A stretch of 64,000 nucleotides of DNA from Vibrio pomeroyi (lineage in GTDB: Bacteria > Pseudomonadota > Gammaproteobacteria > Enterobacterales > Vibrionaceae), in NCBI GenBank assembly GCA_041879425.1, contig CP090854.1, positions 1,054,001 through 1,118,000 of the forward strand, in the 5' to 3' direction. This document shows positions 51,880 through 60,162 of the stretch, one piece after another; within the stretch, counting starts at the first letter, position 1, and each line of letters begins with the position of its first letter. The translations under genes were made by a program, and so were the position numbers. Below the pieces are notes generated by a model, which searched no databases, was not told the origin of the DNA, and was given only the letters and a program-made list of their open reading frames with translations.

Positions 51880-52764
51880 ATGAGCTTATTTGAAAATAGG
51901 CAACAGACACTATCACTGCTGCATACATTCAGTGTTGCGGCTAAACATTTGAGTTTTACTTTGGCTGCTGAAGAGTTGTTTTTGACACAGGGCGGTGTCA
52001 GTCATCGTATTAAAAAGTTGGAGCAACAGCTGAAATTTAGTCTGTTTGTACGTAAAACGAGAAAGCTCGAATTGACCCCAGAAGGACAGCGAGTTCTTTC
52101 GATGTTGAATGTCTCTTTTGAGTCGATATTTTCTGAACTGATGGACATTCAAACGGGTGAATTGAGTGGTGAGCTATATATAGCAACCTCTCCTTATTTT
52201 GCATCTTCTTGGTTGATGCCACGACTGCCGGAATTTAGAAAACTCTATCCGAACTTGAGCCTTAAGCTGCAAACCAAACAGAACCAATCTGACTTCCAAT
52301 TTGAACCTTATGACGTGGCGATTTTTTATAGCGAGGGTCACTATCCTAACCATAACAGCGAGCGACTTTTTTCAGGGATCAGAACTCCTGTGTGCAGCCC
52401 AGAGTATGCCAAGAGGTTTAGTCTCGATAAGGGAGTACATCAATTAGCTGATGTACAGTTTATTCATAGTGGAAACGTGACGGCGTGGCAGCGGTGGTTA
52501 GCTGAAGCTCAAAGCGAAGTGGATTGCACGTTGATGTGTGATTACTACAGTGATAATCGTTTGGCCATGGATGCTGCGATACTCTCAATGGGCGTTGCAC
52601 TAGGGCGCTTAGAGTTTATGAAGCCGCAAATCGAGCAGGGGTTGTTAGTGGCTCCAATGATGAGTATTGAGTCTGGTAAGGGCTACGATTTGGTGTGCCC
52701 GAAAGGGATGGATCAACGAACCAAGTTTCAGGTTTTTGCTCAGTGGATAAAGCAACAATTGTAG
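51880..52764 (+). CDS. LysR-family regulator, GcvA/DsdC-like
   Basis: The 294-residue protein has the HTH AAKHLSFTLAAEELFLTQGGVSHRIKKLEQQLKFSLFVRKTRKLELTPEG and an effector domain (from about 92, GELYIATSPYFASSWLMPRL). The HTH closely resembles the GcvA/DsdC branch. It is divergent from the GH4/chbG pair, which it probably controls. Confidence 0.92.
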   Translation: MSLFENRQQTLSLLHTFSVAAKHLSFTLAAEELFLTQGGVSHRIKKLEQQLKFSLFVRKTRKLELTPEGQRVLSMLNVSFESIFSELMDIQTGELSGELYIATSPYFASSWLMPRLPEFRKLYPNLSLKLQTKQNQSDFQFEPYDVAIFYSEGHYPNHNSERLFSGIRTPVCSPEYAKRFSLDKGVHQLADVQFIHSGNVTAWQRWLAEAQSEVDCTLMCDYYSDNRLAMDAAILSMGVALGRLEFMKPQIEQGLLVAPMMSIESGKGYDLVCPKGMDQRTKFQVFAQWIKQQL

Positions 52765-52838
52765 TTAGAGAACGCCTAGACAAATGAGGTTGAAGGGGCT
52801 AGTTTAGGAAGTTCTTTCACTAAAAGAAGAGGTTAGTT

Positions 52839-53219
52839 ATGTTCAGCCATGTTTTTCTTGGAACCGAAGATATTGAACGCGCGAAGTCTTTCTATGACCC
52901 AATCATGAAGGTGCTTGGCTACAGCGAAGGTTCTGTCGACCCTAAAGGCCGCTGCATTTACGTGAGCCAAACCGGTGTATTAGGTTTAACCAAACCGATT
53001 GATGGTCAGCCAGCAACGCACGGTAATGGTATGACGATCGGCTTCTTAGCATCTTCTCCTGAGCTGGTGGATGAGTGGCATCGTGTTGGCGTAGAAAATG
53101 GTGGCAAGAGCATTGAAAACGGACCTGGTGCGAGAGGTTCTGACGAACGTCGACTTTACATGGCTTACTTGCGAGATCCTGATGGAAACAAGATCTGTGC
53201 AACTCACTTTATGCCTTAG
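52839..53219 (+). CDS. VOC-superfamily (glyoxalase/dioxygenase-like) protein
   Basis: The 126-residue protein has two beta-alpha-beta-beta-beta modules: FSHVFLGTEDIERAKSFYDPIMKVLGY and LVDEWHRVGVENGGKS...RLYMAYLRDPDGNKICATHF. The ending RDPDGNKI and the N-terminal His are typical metal-site regions. Members include glyoxalases and ring-cleaving dioxygenases; the substrate is unknown. GAGG precedes the ATG. Confidence 0.9.
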   Translation: MFSHVFLGTEDIERAKSFYDPIMKVLGYSEGSVDPKGRCIYVSQTGVLGLTKPIDGQPATHGNGMTIGFLASSPELVDEWHRVGVENGGKSIENGPGARGSDERRLYMAYLRDPDGNKICATHFMP

Positions 53220-53316
53220 TTCATGATATGCCTCAGTTCATTTTATGCCACAGTGACGTATAATTAAGTCATCTCGGTTGTTCAGGGCGAACGAACCATT
53301 GCAAAGGATTGGCTAG

Positions 53317-53721
53317 ATGACACCAAACGAACTGTTTTATGAGAGCTTTGAGCGTTGCAGAATAGACCAAGAATTCCTAGAAACATTCTTGGCTGATTTC
53401 TGTGAGCATAATCCTAGGTTTTCAGAGCGTTTTGAAAACATAGGACTAGAGCAACAAACCAAGATGCTCAAAGCCTCAATCATCCTGATTTATAACTCTT
53501 CTGGTTTACCCAGTGTGCGGAGCTCCGTAAAAAGGCTTGGTAAGCAACACAAAGAGCTCGGGATGGATATTTCTGAACAAGAGCTCAACGAGTGGTTTCA
53601 CTCATTACTGAATACCGTCAAGAAATACGACCCGCACTATAATGATCAAGTTGAACAAGCGTGGGCGCAGACTCTCGATGCTGGTCTAACTATAATGAAG
53701 AAAGAGTGTGTCGTTAAATAA
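53317..53721 (+). CDS. Single-domain globin-like protein
   Basis: The 134-residue all-helical protein has a globin pattern: FYESFERCRIDQEFLETFLADFCEHNPRFSERF, LEQQTKMLKASI, then RLGKQHKELGM with a candidate proximal haem ligand H78. LNEWFHSLLNTVKKYDPHYNDQVEQAWAQTLDAGLTIM follows. Such bacterial globins bind oxygen or nitric oxide. There is no fused reductase or signalling domain, so an oxygen/NO-binding role is inferred. Confidence 0.82.
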   Translation: MTPNELFYESFERCRIDQEFLETFLADFCEHNPRFSERFENIGLEQQTKMLKASIILIYNSSGLPSVRSSVKRLGKQHKELGMDISEQELNEWFHSLLNTVKKYDPHYNDQVEQAWAQTLDAGLTIMKKECVVK

Positions 53722-53746
53722 GCCCTGTTTAGCACAAGGCTTATTT
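53716..53746 (+). terminator. Hairpin at the globin stop codon
   Basis: AAATAAGCC / GGCTTATTT, a 9-bp perfect stem, includes the TAA stop of the globin gene. The stem ends in TTATTTATCTT. Confidence 0.6.
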
Positions 53747-53767
53747 ATCTTAATGGTTTTATAACGC

Positions 53768-54337
53768 TTAAAAGGTAAAGCCTGTCTGTACGCCCAATAC
53801 TGAGTCGTTGGTGTACCAACTGCTAGAACCGCCGTATTCATACCAGTCATACCCTACGCGAGTCAGTAGTTTAGAGTTGCCAAAGATTGGTTTGATTGAT
53901 TTGTATTCGGCTCCGATACCGTAAGTTAAGCCAAGATCACCATGAGAGCCTTTTGTTACTTCAGATCCTTTATTGGAAATGTACTCTAACTTTGTGTCTG
54001 AGTGCGAGTACAAAGCGCCGAACTTGCCAAAAACAGAGAAGTTATCATTGAAGCTGTGCTTGTATGTTGGTGTTAGTGAAAGTACTAACGAATCGAACTT
54101 CTCTTTCCTCGTTAATTTCTCATTGTTGCTGTCCGTGCTAACCGAGCTGTCCTTTACTGTGATGGCAAGTAATGTTGATTCAACATACCAATTACTCTGC
54201 ATGATTTGACTGCCGAAAGTGAACTGTCCGCCCACGTCCCCGCTATCCATACCGAAACCACCCAACGCATACATTTCATTGGATGCTAACGCTGGAGCTG
54301 ATGCCATTACGCATATCGCTAAGACTAATTTTTTCAT
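53768..54337 (-). CDS. Small outer-membrane beta-barrel protein
   Basis: The 189-residue protein has a signal peptide (MKKLVLAICVMASAPALA-S) and alternating strands (MYALGGFGMDSGDVGGQFTFGSQIM, NWYVESTLLAITV, FDSLVLSLTPTYKHSF, DLGLTYGIGAEYK). It ends in VLGVQTGFTF, with the C-terminal Phe recognised by the BAM machinery. The eight-strand OmpA/OmpW-like size suggests a porin-like or adhesive barrel. Function is not identifiable. Confidence 0.82.
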   Translation of the reverse strand: MKKLVLAICVMASAPALASNEMYALGGFGMDSGDVGGQFTFGSQIMQSNWYVESTLLAITVKDSSVSTDSNNEKLTRKEKFDSLVLSLTPTYKHSFNDNFSVFGKFGALYSHSDTKLEYISNKGSEVTKGSHGDLGLTYGIGAEYKSIKPIFGNSKLLTRVGYDWYEYGGSSSWYTNDSVLGVQTGFTF

Positions 54338-54703
54338 TGTTTCTACTCTGGTTTGTAAATTTCGGGAGAGGATTCTAACGATCTTTTAAAAATAAAAAAC
54401 ACTGTTCGAATGTGGTGGGAGTAGATTAAATAAAGATTAAATATCTCAAGATATAAATGTGTATTTCCATGATCTAAAATTACAATTTTTTAGATAGATT
54501 AAATGAACGATGTGCCGGTGTTACTCTATGATTTTATGGATTTTCTTTGAGGTAGGGCGGTGTATGTTTCACGAAGAAAAACCTCTGGAAATAGAGAGCA
54601 CCTCCAGAGGTATGAATCATTTGAGGCTTACGTTTTAATAGAAATTAAATCCAAACGACCGATGTTGGGTTGGCCTAGGTTCTAACGCGTTACGAGAATC
54701 GAA
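54338..54703. other. 366-bp intergenic region upstream of one barrel gene and downstream of another
   Basis: There is no gene. The left part is AT-rich promoter sequence for the small barrel gene. The right part contains the terminator at 54576-54611 for the second barrel gene. Confidence 0.75.
54576..54611 (-). terminator. Terminator of the outer-membrane protein gene (minus strand)
   Basis: On the minus strand ACCTCTGGA / TCCAGAGGT with a 13-nt loop is followed by TTTTTC. It lies about 93 bp past the stop codon. Confidence 0.8.
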
Positions 54704-55474
54704 TTAAAAGTGAGCAGCCCACCCAATCAAGAAACCTTGTGATGCCGTGTTATACTCAAAAGTTCCTTTGTTTTCGTAGTCCACCCAAGTGGATTTGTAG
54801 GCAACATTTAGGTCGGACCAACTGTTTATCTGGTATCGAACACCAGTTAAAAGAGATGAGGTAAAGTCGGTGTCACTGCCAAGCCCTGAATCAATGGTAG
54901 CGTGAAACTTCCAATCCTTATTGATCTGCGTTATCCATCTCACACCGATTTGGTAATCTATCCAATCTTCATCTAATGATTTGCTTCTATTTAAGTCGCC
55001 AACTGAAGTGTAAAGCTTGGCATCAATGTCGTTATCCCACCAACGAAGCCCAAACAGATAATCAATCGTGCCAAAATCGTATTGGTAGCGCTTAAACCCT
55101 TTCACATCTAAAACACCTTGTCGGATATCAAGATTGCCTTTCAATACCTCTAGGTTGCTACCTAAAACGGAGTTTGTTTTTCCGCTTAACTTCATGAAGC
55201 TGTAATCAATGTAATAGCCCCACTGATTGTCATAGATACCCTCTAAACGCACCATTGCGGTCATATCAAGATGATCCATGATGAATGCAGGATCAACATC
55301 GACATCTGCAGACAAATCACCAATGGTGCTGTCTCCGCGGATGTTGAGTGCGAGCGCGTAAATTTCGAAGCTATGTTGCCACTTTTTTGTATCCGCTTGT
55401 TCACTTGCTTCCTGAGCATTGACGGTTGAACTTGCAGCTAATGCTGATGCGAGTAAATAACGCCATTTAGCCAT
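54704..55474 (-). CDS. Outer-membrane beta-barrel protein
   Basis: The 256-residue protein from MAKWRYLLASALAASSTVNA has a signal peptide; the open frame extends 23 residues further upstream without need. Strands such as WQHSFEIYALALNIRGD, WGYYIDYSFMKLSGKT, YDFGTIDYLFGLRWWDN and the end GFLIGWAAHF with C-terminal Phe indicate a barrel of about twelve strands. It is divergent from the DUF4345/sulfatase pair, so a shared role in sulfated-sugar handling is possible but unproven. Confidence 0.8.
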   Translation of the reverse strand: MAKWRYLLASALAASSTVNAQEASEQADTKKWQHSFEIYALALNIRGDSTIGDLSADVDVDPAFIMDHLDMTAMVRLEGIYDNQWGYYIDYSFMKLSGKTNSVLGSNLEVLKGNLDIRQGVLDVKGFKRYQYDFGTIDYLFGLRWWDNDIDAKLYTSVGDLNRSKSLDEDWIDYQIGVRWITQINKDWKFHATIDSGLGSDTDFTSSLLTGVRYQINSWSDLNVAYKSTWVDYENKGTFEYNTASQGFLIGWAAHF

Positions 55475-55613
55475 ATTGATATCCTTATCTTCGATGTGAA
55501 ATAGCACGAATGTGAATGTGTGTTTTAATTGCCCATTTTTCACATATGCAACTTGTATATTGCTGATTGTAGACTATGTTTTTTGAAAAGAGCCAAATTA
55601 AAAGAGTAAGGAT

Positions 55614-56003
55614 ATGAAGCCACAAAGTGTTTTCCTGTTAGTTGCAGTTGTGGGACTAACACCCATTGCACTGTCTTACGGCTATGCGCCAGTTGTCTCT
55701 CTTGATTACCTTTTTGGGATAGATGCGAGCCCCATCAATGTGACTCATATCTTTCGTGCAGTGATGGGGCTTTATTTGGCTCTGGCGTTGTTTTGGGTGT
55801 TTGGCGCGCTGTTCAAAAAATATCGACTGCCAGCGCTCTATAGTTTGGTGGTTTTCATGTTGGGTTTAGCTGCCGGACGAGTCATCAGTTTGGTGGTGGA
55901 TGGCATGCCGCATTGGCTACTTTTCGTCTATCTGATCTTGGAACTGGGCTTTGGCTTAGTCGGTTTAAAAATGATTCATAACGAACAATCTGAAACAGTA
56001 TAA
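55614..56003 (+). CDS. DUF4345 family inner-membrane protein
   Basis: The 129-residue protein has four membrane helices and the DUF4345 pattern NVTHIFRAVMGLYLALALFWVFGAL, LGLAAGRVISLVVDG. AAGGAT precedes the ATG. It ends 9 bp before the sulfatase gene, so they form an operon. The family has no defined function. Confidence 0.85.
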   Translation: MKPQSVFLLVAVVGLTPIALSYGYAPVVSLDYLFGIDASPINVTHIFRAVMGLYLALALFWVFGALFKKYRLPALYSLVVFMLGLAAGRVISLVVDGMPHWLLFVYLILELGFGLVGLKMIHNEQSETV

Positions 56004-56012
56004 GGACATTCT

Positions 56013-57515
56013 ATGAAAAGGATTTTCCATCTTCTTATCCTGAGTGTGTTGAGTAGCTTTTCGCTATCAGCATGGTCAGCTCAAGAGCAGCCAAATATCT
56101 TTGTTATCTTCACTGATGATGTGGGGATCTCAAACCTGAGTGCCTATCACAATGGCGTGATGAGCAGTGAAACACCGAATATCGACAGCATTGCCGAGAA
56201 GGGCATGTTACTTACCGATTACTACGCTCAACCTTCGTGTACCGCGGGTCGTTCCGCCTTCTTAACTGGGCAATTACCAGTACGAACGGGCATGCACTCT
56301 GTTGGCTTACCAGGTGGGCCTGTAGGTTTGAGTGCGGATACCCCAACGCTTCCAGAAATGCTCAAGAGCATGGGCTATGTGACTGGGCAGTTTGGTAAAA
56401 ACCATTTAGGCGACCGAGATGAGTTCCTACCGACAATGCATGGCTTTGATGAGTACTGGGGTTGGTTGTATCACTTGAATGCGATGGAATACACCGAAGA
56501 CCCTGATTGGCCAAAAGATGGATCGCTCGATGCCTTTGCACCTCGTAACGTGATCTATTCAAGATCGGATGGTAAGGGCGGACAAACCATTGAGGATGAT
56601 GGTGCGCTGTCGATTGAGCGTATGCGTACACTGGATGATGAAGTCAATAAACACGCGATCAACTTCATCGAAAGAGCGGTTGAAGCGGAGAAGCCATTCT
56701 TTACTTGGTATTGCCCATCACGAGGTCACGTTTGGACGCATCTTTCTGAAGAGTACGAAGCCATGCTTGGGCAGAACGGCTGGGGACTGCAAGAAGTGGT
56801 GATGAAAGATCTCGATGATCACGTTGGTGAGATGCTTGCCAAAATGGAAGAACTCGGCATTGCAGATAACACCATCATCATTTTCACGGCCGATAATGGT
56901 CCTGAAATCATGACATGGCCAGATGGCGGTATGACACCGTTCCATGGCGAAAAAGGCACAACATGGGAAGGTGGTGTTCGTGCTCCTGCATTGGTGAGTT
57001 GGCCGGGTAAGATCCCTGCTGGCAGTGTCGGCAATGGCATCTTTGATGGTATGGATTGGTTACCAACACTGATTGCAGCGGCGGGTGGCCCAACAGATCT
57101 GAAAGAGAAAATGCTGAAAGGTCACGATGGTTTTAAAGCACACCTCGATGGTTACAACCAAGTCGATATGTTGACGGAAAAAGGTGAGTCGAATCGTAAA
57201 GAGATTTACTACTACGAACGAGACAAGCTACAAGCCGTTCGAGTTGGAGATTGGAAAGCACACTTCGTAGTACAGAACCACGGTTGGAGTGGCCCGAAAG
57301 AAGAACTTAACGCACCACTACTGTTCAACTTGCGTCGTGACCCTTACGAGCGAGCAGCTGAAGAATCTGGAATGTACTTGAAATGGATGGGGCAGAAGAT
57401 GTGGGCATTTGGTCCTGCTCAAGCCGCTATTCAGCAACACTTAGCAACCTTCGAAGAGTGGCCGCCAGTCACACCTGAATCTCCGGCAGAGAAAACCGGT
57501 GGTGTGGGGAATTAG
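56013..57515 (+). CDS. Secreted sulfatase (arylsulfatase family)
   Basis: The 500-residue protein has a signal peptide ending SAWSA-QE. The sulfatase N-terminal signature NIFVIFTDDVGISNLSAYH supplies Ca-binding D35/D36. The active site is C76-T-A-G-R80 in QPSCTAGRSAFLTGQ, where Cys must be converted to formylglycine. FGKNHLGDRDE and IIIFTADNGPEIMTWPDGG complete the metal and sulfate site. It probably removes sulfate from algal polysaccharide or aryl esters in the periplasm. No formylglycine-generating enzyme is encoded in this window. Confidence 0.93.
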   Translation: MKRIFHLLILSVLSSFSLSAWSAQEQPNIFVIFTDDVGISNLSAYHNGVMSSETPNIDSIAEKGMLLTDYYAQPSCTAGRSAFLTGQLPVRTGMHSVGLPGGPVGLSADTPTLPEMLKSMGYVTGQFGKNHLGDRDEFLPTMHGFDEYWGWLYHLNAMEYTEDPDWPKDGSLDAFAPRNVIYSRSDGKGGQTIEDDGALSIERMRTLDDEVNKHAINFIERAVEAEKPFFTWYCPSRGHVWTHLSEEYEAMLGQNGWGLQEVVMKDLDDHVGEMLAKMEELGIADNTIIIFTADNGPEIMTWPDGGMTPFHGEKGTTWEGGVRAPALVSWPGKIPAGSVGNGIFDGMDWLPTLIAAAGGPTDLKEKMLKGHDGFKAHLDGYNQVDMLTEKGESNRKEIYYYERDKLQAVRVGDWKAHFVVQNHGWSGPKEELNAPLLFNLRRDPYERAAEESGMYLKWMGQKMWAFGPAQAAIQQHLATFEEWPPVTPESPAEKTGGVGN

Positions 57516-57527
57516 TTAAATATCATA

Positions 57528-57558
57528 AAAAATCCCGCTCTATATGAGCGGGATTTTT
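57528..57558. terminator. Bidirectional terminator between the sulfatase and lacI-type genes
   Basis: AAAAATCCCGCTC / GAGCGGGATTTTT with a 5-nt loop has T-runs on both strands. It serves the sulfatase operon and the convergent LacI-family gene. Confidence 0.92.
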
Positions 57559-57583
57559 ATTGGAATGCGTCTTAACTTTGGCT

Positions 57584-58609
57584 CTATTTTAGCGTTGTTT
57601 TTCGCTCTATGAACTTCACTGGCACCATCAACTTAACCAAACTGGTGTCTTGCTCTTGAATTTGGCTAACGACAATTTTCACTGACTCGCGGGCAAGGCG
57701 TCTGAAGTCTTGCTTGAAGGTGGTCAATTGGTAGTTCAACCACTGTGTTTGTGGAATGTCATCAAAACCAATCACTTGCAGATCTTCAGGAATACGCAGA
57801 TTGAACTCTAAGCGCGCTACATCCATAACAGCCATTGCTAGGTTATCTGTCGCGCAGAAAATCGCTTGTGGTTGTTCTGGCTCTGAAAACAGAGCGCGAA
57901 TCGTATCTAGTGAATCGAGGTAGTCGTAATCCGCTTCAATAACACGAGCTTGCTTGCCTGTTAGGTCTTCGAACTCTGAACAAAAGCCCGCTTCACGTTC
58001 GCCATTGGTGTAAGTCGGTACGTTACCTGTTAGGTAAACTGCTGACTTTGTTCCAACGCTATGCAAATGCTGAGCAGCAACTTGGCCTGCTGCATAGTTG
58101 TCGCTCACCACATGACTACTCTTAGTACCTTCAACCACGCGTGCATATTGAACAATTGGGATGTCGAACTCTTCACACTCTTCATAAAGTGACTTGTTGA
58201 AGGTTGCAGAAGCTGCAATCACACCATCAACTCGATACTGGAAGATGTTAGGAATCGAGTGGTTGTCATTACCATCGACTTGCCACGGAATAAGCACCGC
58301 AGAATAGCCCTGTTTTTGTAACTCAGTCGAGATGAGCTGCAGGGTTTTCATGTGAATTGGGTAGTCAGCATCAGGGAAAACTAAGCCAATCAATTTGGAT
58401 TCATTTGTCGTCAGACTACGTGCAAACGCATTGGGACGATAATTCAACGATTTTGCTGCATCGAACACTTTCTGCTTGGTCTTTTCAGACACTGAACTGC
58501 CCGGAACAAATACACGAGAAACGGTAGATTGAGAAACGCCAGCGAGCTTAGCGACATCTTTTGAAGTAACGGTTGGCTTTGACGCCGTGGAGTGTTTTGG
58601 TGAGTTCAT
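57584..58609 (-). CDS. LacI-family transcriptional regulator
   Basis: The 341-residue protein has an N-terminal HTH (VTSKDVAKLAGVSQSTVSRVFVPGSSVSEKTKQKV), a hinge helix (YRPNAFARSL) and a sugar-binding periplasmic-protein-like domain (IGLVFPDADYP, DGVIAASATFN, QVIGFDDIPQTQWLNYQLTT). It sits between the sulfatase and the porin genes. A dyad upstream of its own start resembles one between the MFS and symporter genes, so it probably controls all of these in response to a sugar. Confidence 0.94.
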   Translation of the reverse strand: MNSPKHSTASKPTVTSKDVAKLAGVSQSTVSRVFVPGSSVSEKTKQKVFDAAKSLNYRPNAFARSLTTNESKLIGLVFPDADYPIHMKTLQLISTELQKQGYSAVLIPWQVDGNDNHSIPNIFQYRVDGVIAASATFNKSLYEECEEFDIPIVQYARVVEGTKSSHVVSDNYAAGQVAAQHLHSVGTKSAVYLTGNVPTYTNGEREAGFCSEFEDLTGKQARVIEADYDYLDSLDTIRALFSEPEQPQAIFCATDNLAMAVMDVARLEFNLRIPEDLQVIGFDDIPQTQWLNYQLTTFKQDFRRLARESVKIVVSQIQEQDTSLVKLMVPVKFIERKTTLK

Positions 58610-58654
58610 AGACCATGCTTTTAAGCCAATTTAACGACCTACAGAGTATCATAG

Positions 58655-58669
58655 ATAGGTACGTATTCA
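58655..58669. promoter_or_regulatory. Candidate LacI-family operator near the regulator start
   Basis: ATAGGTACGTATTCA read on the other strand (TGAATACGTACCTAT) matches the element at 62756-62770 at 12 of 15 positions. It has the central CG and near-dyad symmetry typical of LacI-type operators. It lies 46 bp upstream of the regulator start, fitting autoregulation. Confidence 0.55.
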
Positions 58670-58742
58670 AAAAAGCAATGCATGAGAATGTCATGAAAGA
58701 TAAGGGTTAATTGAGGTTGTTGGGTATTAGCTTGGGTATGAC

Positions 58743-58787
58743 CCAAAAGAAAGCTCTACGTACATACCAAGCATATTGTAGAGCTTT
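58743..58787 (-). terminator. Terminator of the porin gene (minus strand)
   Basis: On the minus strand AAAGCTCTAC / GTAGAGCTTT with an 18-nt loop is followed by CTTTTGGG. It is about 50 bp past the porin stop. Confidence 0.75.
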
Positions 58788-58836
58788 AGTTGGACAGTGT
58801 TGTTCAGTCTTACTTATCTAACGCCTTATTCAGCCA

Positions 58837-59913
58837 TTAGAAGTAGTAACGAATACCTGCAGCGAATTGGTCGTCGCTGTTTTCGTATTTCACACCGTTG
58901 TATGAATCTTTACCGTTATCAAATTGGTATTCCGTCCACACTAAGAACTTGTTTTTCTTAAAGTGGTACTCAAGGCCAGGGATTATCAACTGACGCTCGT
59001 AACCGTTAGCGTTGTCGTCTGTATCCGTTAAGTAGTTAACGTTAAAGGTTGGACGCAGACCGTTTTCAAAGTGGTAGTACGTGAAGAACTCAGCACCACG
59101 GTGGTCGTAGAATTCAGATTGGCTGGTGGTTTCCCAGTTTGAACCTTGGCTGTAGGTGAAACCAACAAATAGACCATCATTAGTGTAGTTCACACCCAAC
59201 AAACCGATGCGCTGTGTATCGCCATCTTTGATGTTTTGTACGCCAGCATCAACATCATCAAACTCATTTTGATGGTAAGCCAAACCAATGGTTAAGCCAT
59301 CCATCACAGTGTAAAGCGTTGATGCACCCATACCGTTTTTCAGCGTTGCGGTTAAACCGTCAGCTAGGCCAACATCTTCACGAGTGGTTTGGTAAGTGAA
59401 GCCGTATTTCCAGTTGTCGCTGATGTTGTTGCGGTAAGTGATTGAGTTCTCGGCACGGCCTGTACCAGAAGCAATACCCCAGTCAGATAGGTTGTAGTAG
59501 CCAGAGCCACGTGAACCAAATACGCGGCCCATATCGGTAAACCAAGCCACATCGTAGAAGGTCGACCATTGCTTAGTACCTGCAGCAATCTTGCCGTATT
59601 TTTCGTGCTCTACGCCTGCGTATAGAAGTCGGTCATAAATATTGTCGCCGTTAGCACCTGAGTTGTAACCCCATTCAGCATGGCCAAAGCCAGTCCAGTC
59701 GTTGTCTAGTCCCATTTGACCTTTAAGGCCGAAACGAGAACTACCACTGTTCCATTCGCCGTTATGGTCGCCACCTTTGTCTTGGTAACGAACATCAAAA
59801 CGGCCATCTAGGGTCAGGCTGTCGCCCGCGTCATTGGTAAAAGTGTGTGCAGCAAAAGCAGAACCCGAAGTAAGTGCTGTCAGGATCACTGCTGAAAGAA
59901 TCGACTTTTTCAT
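58837..59913 (-). CDS. Outer-membrane porin (OmpC/OmpU-type trimeric porin family)
   Basis: The 358-residue protein has a signal peptide (MKKSILSAVILTALTSGSAFA-A) and general-porin features: DSLTLDGRFDVRYQDKGG, SRFGLKGQMGLDNDWTGFGHAEWGY, YAGVEHEKYGKIAAGTKQWSTFYDVAWFTDMGRVFG (constriction loop region). It ends FAAGIRYYF with C-terminal Phe. Its position next to LacI, SnoaL-like and transporter genes suggests a substrate-induced porin for sugar uptake rather than the housekeeping porin. Confidence 0.92.
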   Translation of the reverse strand: MKKSILSAVILTALTSGSAFAAHTFTNDAGDSLTLDGRFDVRYQDKGGDHNGEWNSGSSRFGLKGQMGLDNDWTGFGHAEWGYNSGANGDNIYDRLLYAGVEHEKYGKIAAGTKQWSTFYDVAWFTDMGRVFGSRGSGYYNLSDWGIASGTGRAENSITYRNNISDNWKYGFTYQTTREDVGLADGLTATLKNGMGASTLYTVMDGLTIGLAYHQNEFDDVDAGVQNIKDGDTQRIGLLGVNYTNDGLFVGFTYSQGSNWETTSQSEFYDHRGAEFFTYYHFENGLRPTFNVNYLTDTDDNANGYERQLIIPGLEYHFKKNKFLVWTEYQFDNGKDSYNGVKYENSDDQFAAGIRYYF

Positions 59914-60162
59914 TGTTATTCTCTTTATTCAGGCCGTAGAAAGCCGCCGTGCTTTCAAGCCCGTTATTATAGGTAATGGTTTGGCAGGGTGTACCCCATC
60001 CATGAGGCACTAGTAGATTCAGTTATTAGTGGAGCAATAATGAATTGGTTGGAGCACCTACTAGGAGCGAGAAGGATCTCCCAGCAAGCGTGGAAACCTA
60101 AATCAGATGTCTATTTAGGTTGCCACTATTTCGTTTCAATCTTTTGGATTAAAGCGTTTCGA

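Noticed and set aside
58750..58766. Third LacI-type operator in CTACGTACATACC
   Set aside because: Only about 9 of 13 positions match and it lies inside the porin terminator stem, so it is more simply explained as part of that hairpin.
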